Below, one piece after another: positions 51,433 to 62,639 of a stretch of 64,000 nt of DNA. The notes beneath the pieces were generated by a model, which was not told where the DNA came from, did not search any database, and worked only from the letters and a program-made list of their open reading frames with translations. Where the stretch lies: assembly GCF_002179555.1 (NCBI RefSeq), contig NZ_NHOU01000002.1, forward strand, positions 296,141-360,140. The letters run 5' to 3'. This DNA is from Salinicola salarius (lineage in GTDB: Bacteria; Pseudomonadota; Gammaproteobacteria; Pseudomonadales; Halomonadaceae). The position numbers were made by a program, and so were the translations under genes. The number at the start of each line of letters is the position of its first letter. Within the stretch, counting starts at the first letter, position 1.

Positions 51433-51669
51433 TCATGGCGGCGTCGGTGCGGTCAGCAGAATATCGACCCGGCGATTGGAAGCTCGCCCCGCCGAAGTCG
51501 CGTTACTGGCCGCCGGACGCGTATCGCCATAGCCGATCGCGCGCAGGCGCGAAGCATCGACGCCCTGCCCCACCAGGTACCGCACCACGGCGATCGCCCG
51601 CGCTGCCGACAGATCCCAGTTGGAAGGGAACTGCGGCGCCAGCAACTGCTGCATTGCGCGGTTCTGCAT
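51433..51669 (-). pseudogene. OmpA/MotB C-terminal domain fragment
   Basis: 78 codons coding for the end of an OmpA-like peptidoglycan-binding domain: FPSNWDLSAARAIAVVRYLV, DASRLRAIGYGDTRPAASN and GRASNRRVDILL are MotB/OmpA marks. The first half of the domain (the GHTD strand) and the membrane anchor are missing and no OmpA-like sequence is seen upstream, so this is most likely the remnant of a MotB/flagellar-motor-like gene. Confidence 0.72.
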
Positions 51670-52233
51670 GAGATTTTCTCTCCTGCGCCGGGGCAGGCCG
51701 CGGCGTCAGTGGCAGGCATCCCGTCACCGGGAATGGCATCGGCCGCTGCGCGAACGGCGATTGGCTACCTGACGCCTGGCTTGGCAGAAACGGGAGGCGG
51801 GATCGAGTCGACGCCCTCCCCCATAAGAACGGCCAAAATCAGGGGAAATTTACATTCCTTAATATATTTTGACTATTTTTTTCATCCTTTACAGGAGCAC
51901 GCTTCTCGCCCGCGCCGAATCGTCGCCGGCCGGTCAGGAAGACATCACGCCATGTTCGGCTGGGAAAAGGCTCGGAAAGAGGGACGTGCTGAAGATCGAG
52001 GTCGGGCGCCACAGTAACCATCAGGCACACGCGAGGTGCGCCCGATATCACGGTCACGAGCGAAGGCGCGAGGAGAGAAACACGAGAGAAGAACGATTCC
52101 GCCCATGCCGCGGATCGCGTGGGCAAGTCAGCAAAAGACCGATGGAGGGCGAGCACGGATGTATCCGGCATGGCCGGCAAGATAACCTCGGCGGATTCGC
52201 CGGGCCGGCCGTGTCACAGATGCCAGGAGGCCG
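51670..52233. other. 565-bp non-coding stretch, decayed
   Basis: No supported gene. It contains an AT-rich segment (about 51847-51895, with TTAATATATTTTGACTATTTTTTTC) that is unlike the surrounding GC-rich DNA and could be a promoter or a relict of transferred DNA. Open frames at 51839-52180 and 51869-52258 show no recognisable protein. Confidence 0.5.
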
Positions 52234-53352
52234 TCACCCTAGCGCGACGCTGGCGTAGGTTGGCTCCCCCCGGGCATGGCTCAACGCGACACTCGCGCTG
52301 CTGGAGGGCGTCGGTGATGCGTCGCCCGTCGGCATGACCGCCGGTTCCAACCGCCGAATCTTCAGCGTCTCGCCGCGATCCTCGCGCGGTGGCGTGCCGA
52401 AGAACTCTCGGTAGCACTTCGAGAAATGCGGCGTGGAAACGAAGCCACAGGCGGAGGCGATCTCGATGATCGGCAACGGCGTCTGCTTGAGCAGCTGCCG
52501 GGCCCGCGTCAGCCGCAATTTGAGATAGTAGCGCGATGGCGAACAGTGTAGGTGGCGCTGGAACAGGCGTTCCAGCTGACGCCGGGAGACATCGACATAG
52601 CTGGCCAGTTCGTCGAGCTCGATCGGCTCCTCGATATTGGCTTCCATCAATGCCACGATCTCGAGAAGCTTCGGCTGCGTGGTGCCCAGCACATGCTTGA
52701 GCGGCACCCGCTGCTGATCCTCCTCGCCACGGACCCGCTCGTAGATGAACATCTCGGAGATGGCCGCCGACAGGTCCCGACCGTGATCGCGCCCGATCAG
52801 GTTGAGCATCATGTCCAGCGGCGCGGTGCCGCCCGAAGCCGTGAAGCGATCGCGATCGATCGAGAACAATCGCGTGCTCCAGGCCGTGCGCGGGTACGCT
52901 TCCTGAATCGCGGCCAGGCACTCCCAATGAATGCTGGCATCGTAGCCGTTCAGCAGGCCGGCCTGGGCCAGAGCCCAGCTGCCGGTGCACACCGAGCCGA
53001 CCCGTCGTAGCTGGCGCTGGCGGCTCTGCAGCCAGGTCAGCAGCGCCGGCGTTACCGAGCGCTGTGGCGCGACACCCCCGCAGACCACCAGCCAGTCGAG
53101 CCTCAACGGTGAGTGAGCGCTGGCATCCGGCGTGACCTGCATACCGTCGCTCGCCCGCACCGGCGCCCCGTCCATGGTCATCACGTACCAGCGGTACAGC
53201 TCGCGGCCGGCAAGCTGATTGGCCATGCGCAGCGGCTCGATGGCCGACGCCAGCGAGATCAGGGTGAAATCTTCCAGCAACAGGAAGCCGAGTGTCTGTG
53301 GCTCCGGCACGGCACCTTCGGGAGCGGCGCCTCGAGGGGGATGGATTGCCAT
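52234..53352 (-). CDS. gbdR: GbdR-like AraC-family activator of glycine betaine catabolism
   Basis: 372 residues. The N-terminal GATase-1-like (GlxA/DJ-1 fold) ligand domain (QTLGFLLLEDFTLISLASAI, EPLRMANQLAGRELYRWYVM, GSVCTGSWALAQAGLLNGY) is followed by two C-terminal AraC helix-turn-helix motifs (YVDVSRRQLERLFQRHL and IIEIASACGFVSTPHFSKCY). The N terminus matches P. aeruginosa GbdR closely, which activates gbcA, gbcB, dgcA and the dipeptidase operon in response to glycine betaine and dimethylglycine. An acidic, Ser/Pro-rich tail follows the HTH. It is 5 kb from the dipeptidase gene. Confidence 0.92.
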   Translation of the reverse strand: MAIHPPRGAAPEGAVPEPQTLGFLLLEDFTLISLASAIEPLRMANQLAGRELYRWYVMTMDGAPVRASDGMQVTPDASAHSPLRLDWLVVCGGVAPQRSVTPALLTWLQSRQRQLRRVGSVCTGSWALAQAGLLNGYDASIHWECLAAIQEAYPRTAWSTRLFSIDRDRFTASGGTAPLDMMLNLIGRDHGRDLSAAISEMFIYERVRGEEDQQRVPLKHVLGTTQPKLLEIVALMEANIEEPIELDELASYVDVSRRQLERLFQRHLHCSPSRYYLKLRLTRARQLLKQTPLPIIEIASACGFVSTPHFSKCYREFFGTPPREDRGETLKIRRLEPAVMPTGDASPTPSSSASVALSHARGEPTYASVALG

Positions 53353-53637
53353 TTCACGTCTCCTCCAAGGATGTATCGGTGATTATTGTTATTGCGGTTT
53401 CCCTGGCGCCTGTCGGTCCCGGTGCGTGGCGAGGCACGCCGGCGAGCGACCATGACGAAGATCTCGAGCGGCTTTCCTGAAGCCTTTTCGGTCTCGTTTC
53501 GACTGTAAGCCCTGTGAAGTCGGGACGCATGCGTTTTTATCCATCCGCGACAGACACAACGTCATTAGATAGCTCGATGTCGTTTTCAGAACAGATTGAC
53601 GCCTTCGCGCCCTCGAAATGCCGACGATATATTCTGC

Positions 53638-54909
53638 TTACCGGTCAGGCCCCAGCGCCGGCGCCGCCGATGCCTCGATTTCTCTGACGCGCTGTCGATC
53701 CTCCTCCAGCACAAGCCCCTGATCGAATCGCTTGATCACCCGCATCATGTGTTCGCGGGCAATACGCTTGATACGGTCGTCGCCCACCGCGGCCAGGGCC
53801 TTCAACGCCTTCTGCAGCCGGATGCCGATCTCGACCGTGCTGGCGCCATCGCGGGCGATGGGAGTGAAGAAGTCGTCGAACAGATCAGCGCCATCGAGCG
53901 CCTCGACGTAGACATGGCGCACCGGCTGAGGCTTCTCCTCGACGCTGCCGGCGGCGTGCCGCAACCAGGGGGTGAACACTCTCACCCCGCAGCCGATGAC
54001 GTCGATGGCCGTCCCGGGATCGTTGATGCCCGGGGAGAGCGCGCGGGAAGCCACCTCCGACAGCACGATGACGCCGAAGCGCGGGTCCTGTTCGAAGCGT
54101 CGCGCCGGCCCGACGGTGAAGGCGCTCGCGATCTTCTCGGCACGCTCGTCGTCCAGTCTTGGCGTCAGGGCCAGCACCGCCAGGGTATCGACGAAGGTGC
54201 CCGGCAGCGCCTGGACGTAGATCGAATCCTCCGCATCCTCCGCCAGCGAATCGAGCAACGGCATATCGATGTGCTGCACGTAACCCACCTTGCTCGCCCG
54301 CACCGGCACCAGATCCGGTGGCAGCGTCGCCGGCATCGCCTGACCGCCCAGGTAGGGGTTTTCCATGCGCCTCTCGAACGCGCCACGGGCAGCGGTTTCT
54401 ATCTTGCCGATGGTGTCGCGGACCCGTCCCAGGCGAGTGAGATAGCCGGCCCACTTGATGAGCTGGTAGACCACCAGCACGATGACCACGAGGGTCGCGG
54501 CGAACAAGAGCGTACGGCCGTCTTCATCGTAGATGCCGGCCGCCAGCGCGACGATGCCGACCAGACTGAACAGAAAGGCGCCGATGAAGGTCGCCAGGGT
54601 GTTCTGCGTGACCCGGTCCTCGATCAGCAAAAGCGTCGCCCGCGGGCTGACGTTGCTGGTCGCCGAACCGTAGGAAGTGACCATGGCGCTCAACGAGAAG
54701 GTCGTCACCGCCAGCATGCTCGAGGCAATGATATTGAGGATGCTGTCCACCGCACTCGACCCGACGCTGACCACCGCAGGTACGTCCAGCCAGGGCGTGG
54801 CGATCCAGGCGATCAACGCCGTGACGACGCCCGCGAGCGAATAGAGTGCCGCGCGATACCACAGCGAACGATGCATCCGTCGCCACATCCATTGAAACCG
54901 CCCTGTCAT
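53638..54909 (-). CDS. DUF2254 membrane protein
   Basis: 423 residues. The N-terminal half has about five membrane helices (LYSLAGVVTALIAWIATPWL, the SMLAVTTFSLSAMVTSYGSA block, LFSLVGIVALAAGIY and VIVLVVYQLIKWAG), and the C-terminal half is soluble with HIDMPLLDSLAEDAEDSIY and LSPGINDPGTAIDVIGCGV. This matches the DUF2254 family of uncharacterised membrane proteins. Function is unknown. It is read away from the topoisomerase gene. Confidence 0.9.
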   Translation of the reverse strand: MTGRFQWMWRRMHRSLWYRAALYSLAGVVTALIAWIATPWLDVPAVVSVGSSAVDSILNIIASSMLAVTTFSLSAMVTSYGSATSNVSPRATLLLIEDRVTQNTLATFIGAFLFSLVGIVALAAGIYDEDGRTLLFAATLVVIVLVVYQLIKWAGYLTRLGRVRDTIGKIETAARGAFERRMENPYLGGQAMPATLPPDLVPVRASKVGYVQHIDMPLLDSLAEDAEDSIYVQALPGTFVDTLAVLALTPRLDDERAEKIASAFTVGPARRFEQDPRFGVIVLSEVASRALSPGINDPGTAIDVIGCGVRVFTPWLRHAAGSVEEKPQPVRHVYVEALDGADLFDDFFTPIARDGASTVEIGIRLQKALKALAAVGDDRIKRIAREHMMRVIKRFDQGLVLEEDRQRVREIEASAAPALGPDR

Positions 54910-55060
54910 CTCGCCTCCTGTCCACGAACCGAATCACGCCAAGTCTACGTCAAACGGGCCATCGGCGACCCTTTTGCCGAGGCTGGTCTATTCTGATCTC
55001 GAACCTGTTCCGCCACTGACGGCGAACGACATCGACCGGTTTCGGCAAAAGGAGCTTGCC

Positions 55061-56071
55061 ATGACCACGACCTCCCCCCGGCGGGCGACCCGTCACCGCT
55101 GCGGCAAGGGCTTCACCTATCGCCTGCAGAACGGCAAGACGATGACCGACAAGGCCTGGCGCGACTGGATCGGCTCGCTGGCCATTCCGCCCGCCTGGCG
55201 TGACGTCGAGATCGTGCTCGACAAGCGTCACCATATCCATGCGACCGGTCGCGACGCTGCCGGTCGCAAGCAGTACATCTACAACGCCGATTGGCGCGAG
55301 AAGCGCGAGGTACTCAAGTTCGATCGGATGATCGAATTCGCGCAGCGTCTCACGCCCATGCGCCGGACGACCGGCCAGCATCTCGCGCTCGACGGCATGC
55401 CACGGGAGAAAGTGCTCGCCTGCATGGTGCGACTGATCGATGGCGCCTATTTTCGCCCCGGCAGCGAACGCTATCGTGAGGAGAACCACTCCTACGGCCT
55501 GACCACCATGCGTTCGAAACACCTGACCATCGACGGTGACGAGCTGATTTTCGACTACAAGGGCAAGAGCGGGCAGCAGCAGCACCGCGTGGTGGAAGAC
55601 GAGCGTCTGGCGAAGATCGTCGCCGAGCTCGACGACATTCCCGGCTACGAGATCTTCAAGTACTTCGACGCAGTCGGCCACAAAGTCCGGGTCGACAGTC
55701 ATGATCTCAACGACTACATCCACGAGGTCATGGGCGAGCGCTTCAGTGCCAAGGATTTTCGTACCTGGGCCGGCACCTCGATCGCCGCATTGGCGCTGGA
55801 GGAGGTCGGCCCGGGCGAGAACGACAAGATCAGCCAGAAGAACGTTCGCCAGGCCGTCGAACGGGTCGCCAGGACGCTGGGCAACACGCCGAGCATCGCC
55901 AAGGCGAGCTACATCGATCCGCGTGTCGTGGAGTGCTATCTCGACGGACGCACGCTGGATCATTTCCGCAAGCTGGTGGAAACCGAACTGGAACAGGATG
56001 ACGAGCTGACCGGACCGGACGAGCGCGCGATCCTCAATCTGCTGCAGAACCGGCTCGAGGCGAAGCGCTGA
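55061..56071 (+). CDS. DNA topoisomerase IB (poxvirus/bacterial type)
   Basis: 336 residues from MTTTSPRRATRHRCGKGFTY. The fold marks are IPPAWRDVEIVLDKRHHIHATGRD, RKQYIYNADWREKREVLKFD, FRPGSERYREENHSYGLTTM and GKSGQQQHRVVED, with catalytic Arg/Lys/Arg/His positions, and the nucleophilic tyrosine in SIAKASYIDPRVV. It nicks and reseals one strand to relax supercoils. AAGGAG at 55048-55053 is 7 bases before the ATG; the longer frame from 54974 lacks an RBS. Confidence 0.93.
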   Translation: MTTTSPRRATRHRCGKGFTYRLQNGKTMTDKAWRDWIGSLAIPPAWRDVEIVLDKRHHIHATGRDAAGRKQYIYNADWREKREVLKFDRMIEFAQRLTPMRRTTGQHLALDGMPREKVLACMVRLIDGAYFRPGSERYREENHSYGLTTMRSKHLTIDGDELIFDYKGKSGQQQHRVVEDERLAKIVAELDDIPGYEIFKYFDAVGHKVRVDSHDLNDYIHEVMGERFSAKDFRTWAGTSIAALALEEVGPGENDKISQKNVRQAVERVARTLGNTPSIAKASYIDPRVVECYLDGRTLDHFRKLVETELEQDDELTGPDERAILNLLQNRLEAKR

Positions 56072-56105
56072 CGGCGACGGCGACGGCGACGGCGACGGCA
56101 ACGGC
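56070..56105. repeat. GGCGAC hexamer run
   Basis: Five GGCGAC units in a row, then GGCAAC, just after the topoisomerase stop codon. No further structure seen. Confidence 0.8.
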
Positions 56106-56199
56106 GGGCACGACTTATCGGCAATCGACGCCGGCACGTCGGCGATGCTAAAAGGAAGGTTTGTCCATCAAGCTCTGTTCATAAAGATAAGGAAGCGCC

Positions 56200-57273
56200 A
56201 TGAACCCAGCCGAACCTGCTATCGATACCGTCGTCTACGCCGCCAACGCAGGCGACGGAACCATCGGCAGCTATCGCCTGGATCGCCAGACAGAACGGCT
56301 GATCCCGCTGGCCACGACAGAGGCGGCCGAAAACGTCATGCCGTTGGCCATCAGCCCCGACAAGCAGACGCTCTACGCCGCCATCCGCAGCGATCCGCTA
56401 CGGGTGCTGAGCTATCGCATCGAAGCGGGTACCGGCGCCCTGACCCCGCTCGGCAGCGGCGCGCTCTATGGCAGCATGGCCTATATCGCGACCGATCGCT
56501 CCGGACGTTACCTGCTGGCAGCCTCCTACGGCGGCAATCTCGTCAGCGTCAGCCCCATCGATGACAACGGTGTCGCCGGCGATGCCACGCAGACATTGGA
56601 AACCGGCAGCCGCGCCCATGCGATCCTGTCCACGCCGGACAATCGCCATGTCTTCGCCACCAACCTGGGCGACGACCGGCTGGCCCAGTTCCATTTCGCC
56701 GATGGCGCCCTCGTCCCCAATGACCCGCCCGCGGCCAGGACGGCCGATGGCACCGGCCCGCGTCATTTCGTGTTCTCGCCCAGCGGTCGGTTCGTCTATG
56801 TCCTGGGGGAATTCAGCGCTACCGTCACGACCTTCGAACTCGATGCTCAGGATGGAACCCTGACCCAGATCGCCGTCTGCGAAGGGCTTCCCGAAGGGAT
56901 GAACCTGGCGCCTGGCATGCCGCGGGAAGAGATCCCCGCCGGCGACGAGACGCCTCGCATCTGGGCGGCCGATCTGCACATCACCCCGGACGGCCGTCAT
57001 CTGTACCTTTCCGAGCGCACCAGCAGCACGCTGAGCACGCTGCGGGCCAATCCGGATTCCGGCGAGCTGCATTTCGTTGGCAACCAGCCCACCGTCGAGC
57101 AGCCCCGCGGCTTCGAGGTCGACCCTACCGGCCGCTATCTGGTGGCCGCTGGTGAACTGAGCGATCACCTGGCGCTCTATCGCATAGAGCCGACCAGCGG
57201 CGAACTGGTTCACGTCAGCGACGCGCCGACCGGCAACAAGACCAATTGGGTGGAGATCGTGTCGCTCCGCTAG
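56200..57273 (+). CDS. Beta-propeller lactonase (6-phosphogluconolactonase, YbhE/Pgl-like)
   Basis: 357 residues and a seven-bladed propeller. Blades show the repeated SPDKQTLYAAIR, DRSGRYLLAASYGGNLVSV, TPDNRHVFATNLGDDRLAQF, SPSGRFVYVLGEFSATVTTF and DPTGRYLVAAGELSDHLALY patterns of the YbhE family. It probably hydrolyses 6-phosphogluconolactone in the cytoplasm. AAGGAAG lies 6-8 bases before the ATG. It stands alone; no other pentose-phosphate gene is adjacent. Confidence 0.87.
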   Translation: MNPAEPAIDTVVYAANAGDGTIGSYRLDRQTERLIPLATTEAAENVMPLAISPDKQTLYAAIRSDPLRVLSYRIEAGTGALTPLGSGALYGSMAYIATDRSGRYLLAASYGGNLVSVSPIDDNGVAGDATQTLETGSRAHAILSTPDNRHVFATNLGDDRLAQFHFADGALVPNDPPAARTADGTGPRHFVFSPSGRFVYVLGEFSATVTTFELDAQDGTLTQIAVCEGLPEGMNLAPGMPREEIPAGDETPRIWAADLHITPDGRHLYLSERTSSTLSTLRANPDSGELHFVGNQPTVEQPRGFEVDPTGRYLVAAGELSDHLALYRIEPTSGELVHVSDAPTGNKTNWVEIVSLR

Positions 57274-57545
57274 CCGCGATGATCGGACCGGCCGCGTGAA
57301 TGCGTTGGTCACGTGGCGCTGGTATACTCTGGCGCGACCGCAGGTTGTCGACAACTTTCGATCGTCGATGCCGCGACCGAGTTCAGATCGCGATGGCGAC
57401 CTTCATCAGGGTCTCGAAGGCCGCCATCGTGGTGCATCGCGCTCCACGGATCGAATCGTTCCCCTCGGTCCGCACAGGGAGCGCGACGCGCATTCGCGTT
57501 TCCGTAAGCGCTCGACACTTCGTGCCATTGCCAAAGAGAGGTTAA

Positions 57546-59792
<2,247 letters not shown>

Positions 59793-59867
59793 TCGATCGA
59801 CCGGCCCGGTATCGCCGAGCCGGTCATCGACCTGCCCTGCGCCGATAGCGGCGATACTGAAAAGAAG

Positions 59868-59900
59868 CGGGCCCGTGCCAATGGCACGGGCCCGTTTTCT
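59868..59900 (+). terminator. Rho-independent terminator after icd
   Basis: Perfect stem CGGGCCCGTGCC / GGCACGGGCCCG with a 3-base loop (59868-59894), followed by TTTTCTTTG. Confidence 0.92.
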
Positions 59901-59985
59901 TTGTGCTGCATGAAGTCCGTGCATCGAACGGACTTGTCTGTCAGGCGTTCTTGTCGAAAGCGCTTGTCGAGCGTTCCCGTTGAAA

Positions 59986-60025
59986 ACTCTTGCCGAACGA
60001 GCCCGTTGGTCGGACAGGCTCGTTC
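59986..60025 (-). terminator. Possible terminator of the cstA gene
   Basis: Dyad GAACGAGCC / GGCTCGTTC (59995-60003 and 60017-60025) with a 13-base loop; on the minus strand it is followed by GGCAAGAGTTTTC. The stem is good, but the T tail is late and weak. Confidence 0.45.
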
Positions 60026-60043
60026 AATGAAGCGAATCGGCGA

Positions 60044-61516
60044 TCAGCTCGTGGCCAGGGCGCCGGTCGGCTTGCCATCCTTGAAGGTCGGCACTTCCGG
60101 CTCGTCGACGGCGAAGATGCCACCGCTCAGGCGGCGTACACGCTTCATGAACAGCGCGATGCAGATCAACGTACCGATGGCAGCCACGACGTAACTCATC
60201 TGCAGCGACAGGCCGAAACCGATCGGCGCATAGGCGAGATAGGTAAAGGTCGCCATGGTCATGAACGTCGCCGGAATCGACGTGATCAGATGCGGTTTAC
60301 GCGCCAGCACCAGATACATGGTCGCAACCCACAGCGCGATGACGGCCGTGGTCTGGTTGGCCCAGGAGAAGTAGCGCCACAGCAGCGTGAAGTCCATGTG
60401 CGTCAGTCCGTAGGAGACCACGAACAGCGGTGCGGCAATGAAGATGCGCTTGACGATGGGGCGCTGATCGATCTTCAGATAATCGGCAATGATCATGCGC
60501 GCACTACGGAATGCCGTGTCGCCGGAAGTGATCGGCAGCACGATCACGCCGAGAACCGCCAGCGTACCGCCAATGGCGCCCAGCATGGTGGTGGAAACTT
60601 CACTGACCACTGCCGCCGGGCCACCGGCCGCCAGCACGTCCGACAGCGACTGGTCACCATGGAAAAGACTCATGGCGGCTGCCGCCCAGATCATCGCGAT
60701 GACGCCTTCGGTGATCATCATGCCGTAGAAGATCTTGCGGCCATTGCCTTCGTTCTCGGTCGTCCGCGAAATGATCGGCGTCTGGGTAGCGTGGAAGCCC
60801 GAAAGCGCCCCGCAGGAGATGGTCAAAAACAGCAGCGGGAAGATCGGAGCCCCTTGCGGATGCATGTTCTGGAACGACAGCTCGGGGATCGGTGCGCCAG
60901 TGAAGATCATGCCGAGCCCGATGCCCAGTGCGCTGAATAGCAGCAGCGCACCGAAATAGGGATAGATACGCCCGATCACCTTGTCGATCGGCAGCAACGT
61001 CGCCACCAGATAGTAGGCAAAAATCACCATTGTGATCAGCGTGATCGACAGCGGCGTCATGTTGGCCAGCAGTGCCGCGGGAGACGTCACGAAGACCGTA
61101 CCCACCAGCAGCAGCAACAGGATGGCAAAGCCGTTGACGACATGCTTCATGATCTTGCCCAGGAACTTGCCGGCCAGTTGCGGCAGATGCGCACCGTGAT
61201 TGCGGATCGAGATCATGCCCGTCAGATAGTCGTGCACGGCGCCGGCGAAAATACAGCCGATCACGATCCAGACGAAGGCCACTGGGCCATAGAGCGCGCC
61301 GAGGATAGGACCGAAAATCGGTCCCACACCGGCGATGTTGAGCAGCTGAATCAGCGAGTTGCGCGTCGTGTTCATCGGCACGTAGTCGATGTTGTCGCGC
61401 ATGGTGAACGCGGGCGTGCGACGCTTGCGGTCGGTCACGAACACCCGTTCCACGAATTTTCCGTACGTGAAGTAGCCCACTATCAAAAGCAGGATCGATG
61501 CAATGAATGTAATCAT
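60044..61516 (-). CDS. cstA: CstA-family carbon starvation/pyruvate-type transporter
   Basis: 490 residues, a short CstA (E. coli CstA is about 700). Typical segments are YVPMNTTRNSLIQLLNIAGV, GPIFGPILGALYGPVAFVWI, GAVHDYLTGMISIRNHGAHL and LLFLTISCGALSGFHATQTP. Roughly twelve helices. It lacks part of the C-terminal domain of the long form. The family takes up pyruvate or peptides during carbon starvation. It is divergent from the L,D-transpeptidase gene. Confidence 0.9.
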   Translation of the reverse strand: MITFIASILLLIVGYFTYGKFVERVFVTDRKRRTPAFTMRDNIDYVPMNTTRNSLIQLLNIAGVGPIFGPILGALYGPVAFVWIVIGCIFAGAVHDYLTGMISIRNHGAHLPQLAGKFLGKIMKHVVNGFAILLLLLVGTVFVTSPAALLANMTPLSITLITMVIFAYYLVATLLPIDKVIGRIYPYFGALLLFSALGIGLGMIFTGAPIPELSFQNMHPQGAPIFPLLFLTISCGALSGFHATQTPIISRTTENEGNGRKIFYGMMITEGVIAMIWAAAAMSLFHGDQSLSDVLAAGGPAAVVSEVSTTMLGAIGGTLAVLGVIVLPITSGDTAFRSARMIIADYLKIDQRPIVKRIFIAAPLFVVSYGLTHMDFTLLWRYFSWANQTTAVIALWVATMYLVLARKPHLITSIPATFMTMATFTYLAYAPIGFGLSLQMSYVVAAIGTLICIALFMKRVRRLSGGIFAVDEPEVPTFKDGKPTGALATS

Positions 61517-61747
61517 CTAGGGCCCCTGGAGCAGAGAGGACGCCTTGTGGGCATCCGGCAGGTACTTTTATCGGTACGTTTGGCGAACCAATAGCGGTCG
61601 CAGTCTGGCTATCCGCGTCAATTTACGAAGAAGGCTAAGTAATGACATCTAGACTTTAGTGGCAGAGCCACACTTCGCGGTGCTTGCCTGGCTTCGCATC
61701 GTCCCGCATGCTGAAGACCCTCCAATGGCACGGTTCGTCCTGCTTCG

Positions 61748-62557
61748 ATGATCAAGACCCTCTTCTCGCTACCCTCGTTGGCCTCGGTATCCCGCTCGGC
61801 CGCCTTGTGCTTTCTGGTAGGCAGCATGGCGTCGACTCTGATCGCAGCACCCGCGGTCGCGGCGACACCACCAGTTTCCCCCGACCTGCTGGCCCGCGCC
61901 GACACGGTGTCTCGACCCACCGCGACATCGCTCGAGCGTCTCGCGCCGGATGCGGACCCGGATGTCATCGCCCTCGGGCTTGCGACCATGCAGTGCGCGC
62001 AGCGCCATGGCGTGGGCGAAACCGCACAGCGCCTCGCGGTCATCGATTACAGCCGTTCTTCGCTGACACCGCGTCTATGGGTTTTCGACCTGAAGCACGA
62101 CAAGCTTTTGTATCGGGAAGTCGTGGCTCACGGCCAGGGCTCGGGCGGCGATATTCCGGATCGATTCTCCAATCAGGAAGGCTCGCATGCCTCGAGCCTG
62201 GGGCTGTTCGTCACTCGCCAGACCTATGAAGGCAAGAACGGCTACTCGCTGCGTCTGGATGGACTGGAACCCGGCTTCAACGATGCCGCCATGAGTCGCG
62301 CCATCGTGATACACGGCGCCGATTACGTCGATCCTGAGAGCGGCGAACGCCAGGGCGGGCTGGGGCGAAGCTGGGGCTGCCCTGCCCTGCGCCCGGATGT
62401 CGCTGGTGACGTCATCGACGTTCTCAAGGAAGGCCAGTTCGTCTTCTCCTATTACCCCGAGCGGGAGTGGCTGATGCATTCCGCGCTGGCGCAATGCGCT
62501 CAGGCCCGTATCGACGATCGCGAAAGCCCTGACGACGCTCTCCTCAGCTCGCGTTGA
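61748..62557 (+). CDS. Murein L,D-transpeptidase catalytic-domain protein (YkuD_2 family)
   Basis: 269 residues. A signal peptide (SAALCFLVGSMASTLIAAPAVAA) is followed by a YkuD_2-type catalytic domain with the histidine in AIVIHGADYVDP and the nucleophilic cysteine in GRSWGCPALRP. It should make 3-3 cross-links in peptidoglycan or attach proteins to it, in the periplasm. It is followed 82 bp later by a second, different L,D-transpeptidase. Confidence 0.9.
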   Translation: MIKTLFSLPSLASVSRSAALCFLVGSMASTLIAAPAVAATPPVSPDLLARADTVSRPTATSLERLAPDADPDVIALGLATMQCAQRHGVGETAQRLAVIDYSRSSLTPRLWVFDLKHDKLLYREVVAHGQGSGGDIPDRFSNQEGSHASSLGLFVTRQTYEGKNGYSLRLDGLEPGFNDAAMSRAIVIHGADYVDPESGERQGGLGRSWGCPALRPDVAGDVIDVLKEGQFVFSYYPEREWLMHSALAQCAQARIDDRESPDDALLSSR

Positions 62558-62639
62558 CCAGGCAGGCTAGCGCCGGCGGGTTGCCAGACCGACTCGCGCG
62601 TACGACATTGAGAAAGAGAAGGCCAATCGGGGAGCCAGC

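Noticed and set aside
51839..52180. 113-residue hypothetical protein
   Set aside because: No domain, no RBS seen and a competing frame on the other strand; support is too weak.
53596..54996. 466-residue frame opposite the DUF2254 gene
   Set aside because: The amino-acid content (many His, Arg, Gln) is that of a shadow frame in GC-rich DNA, and the minus-strand protein has clear membrane helices and family marks.
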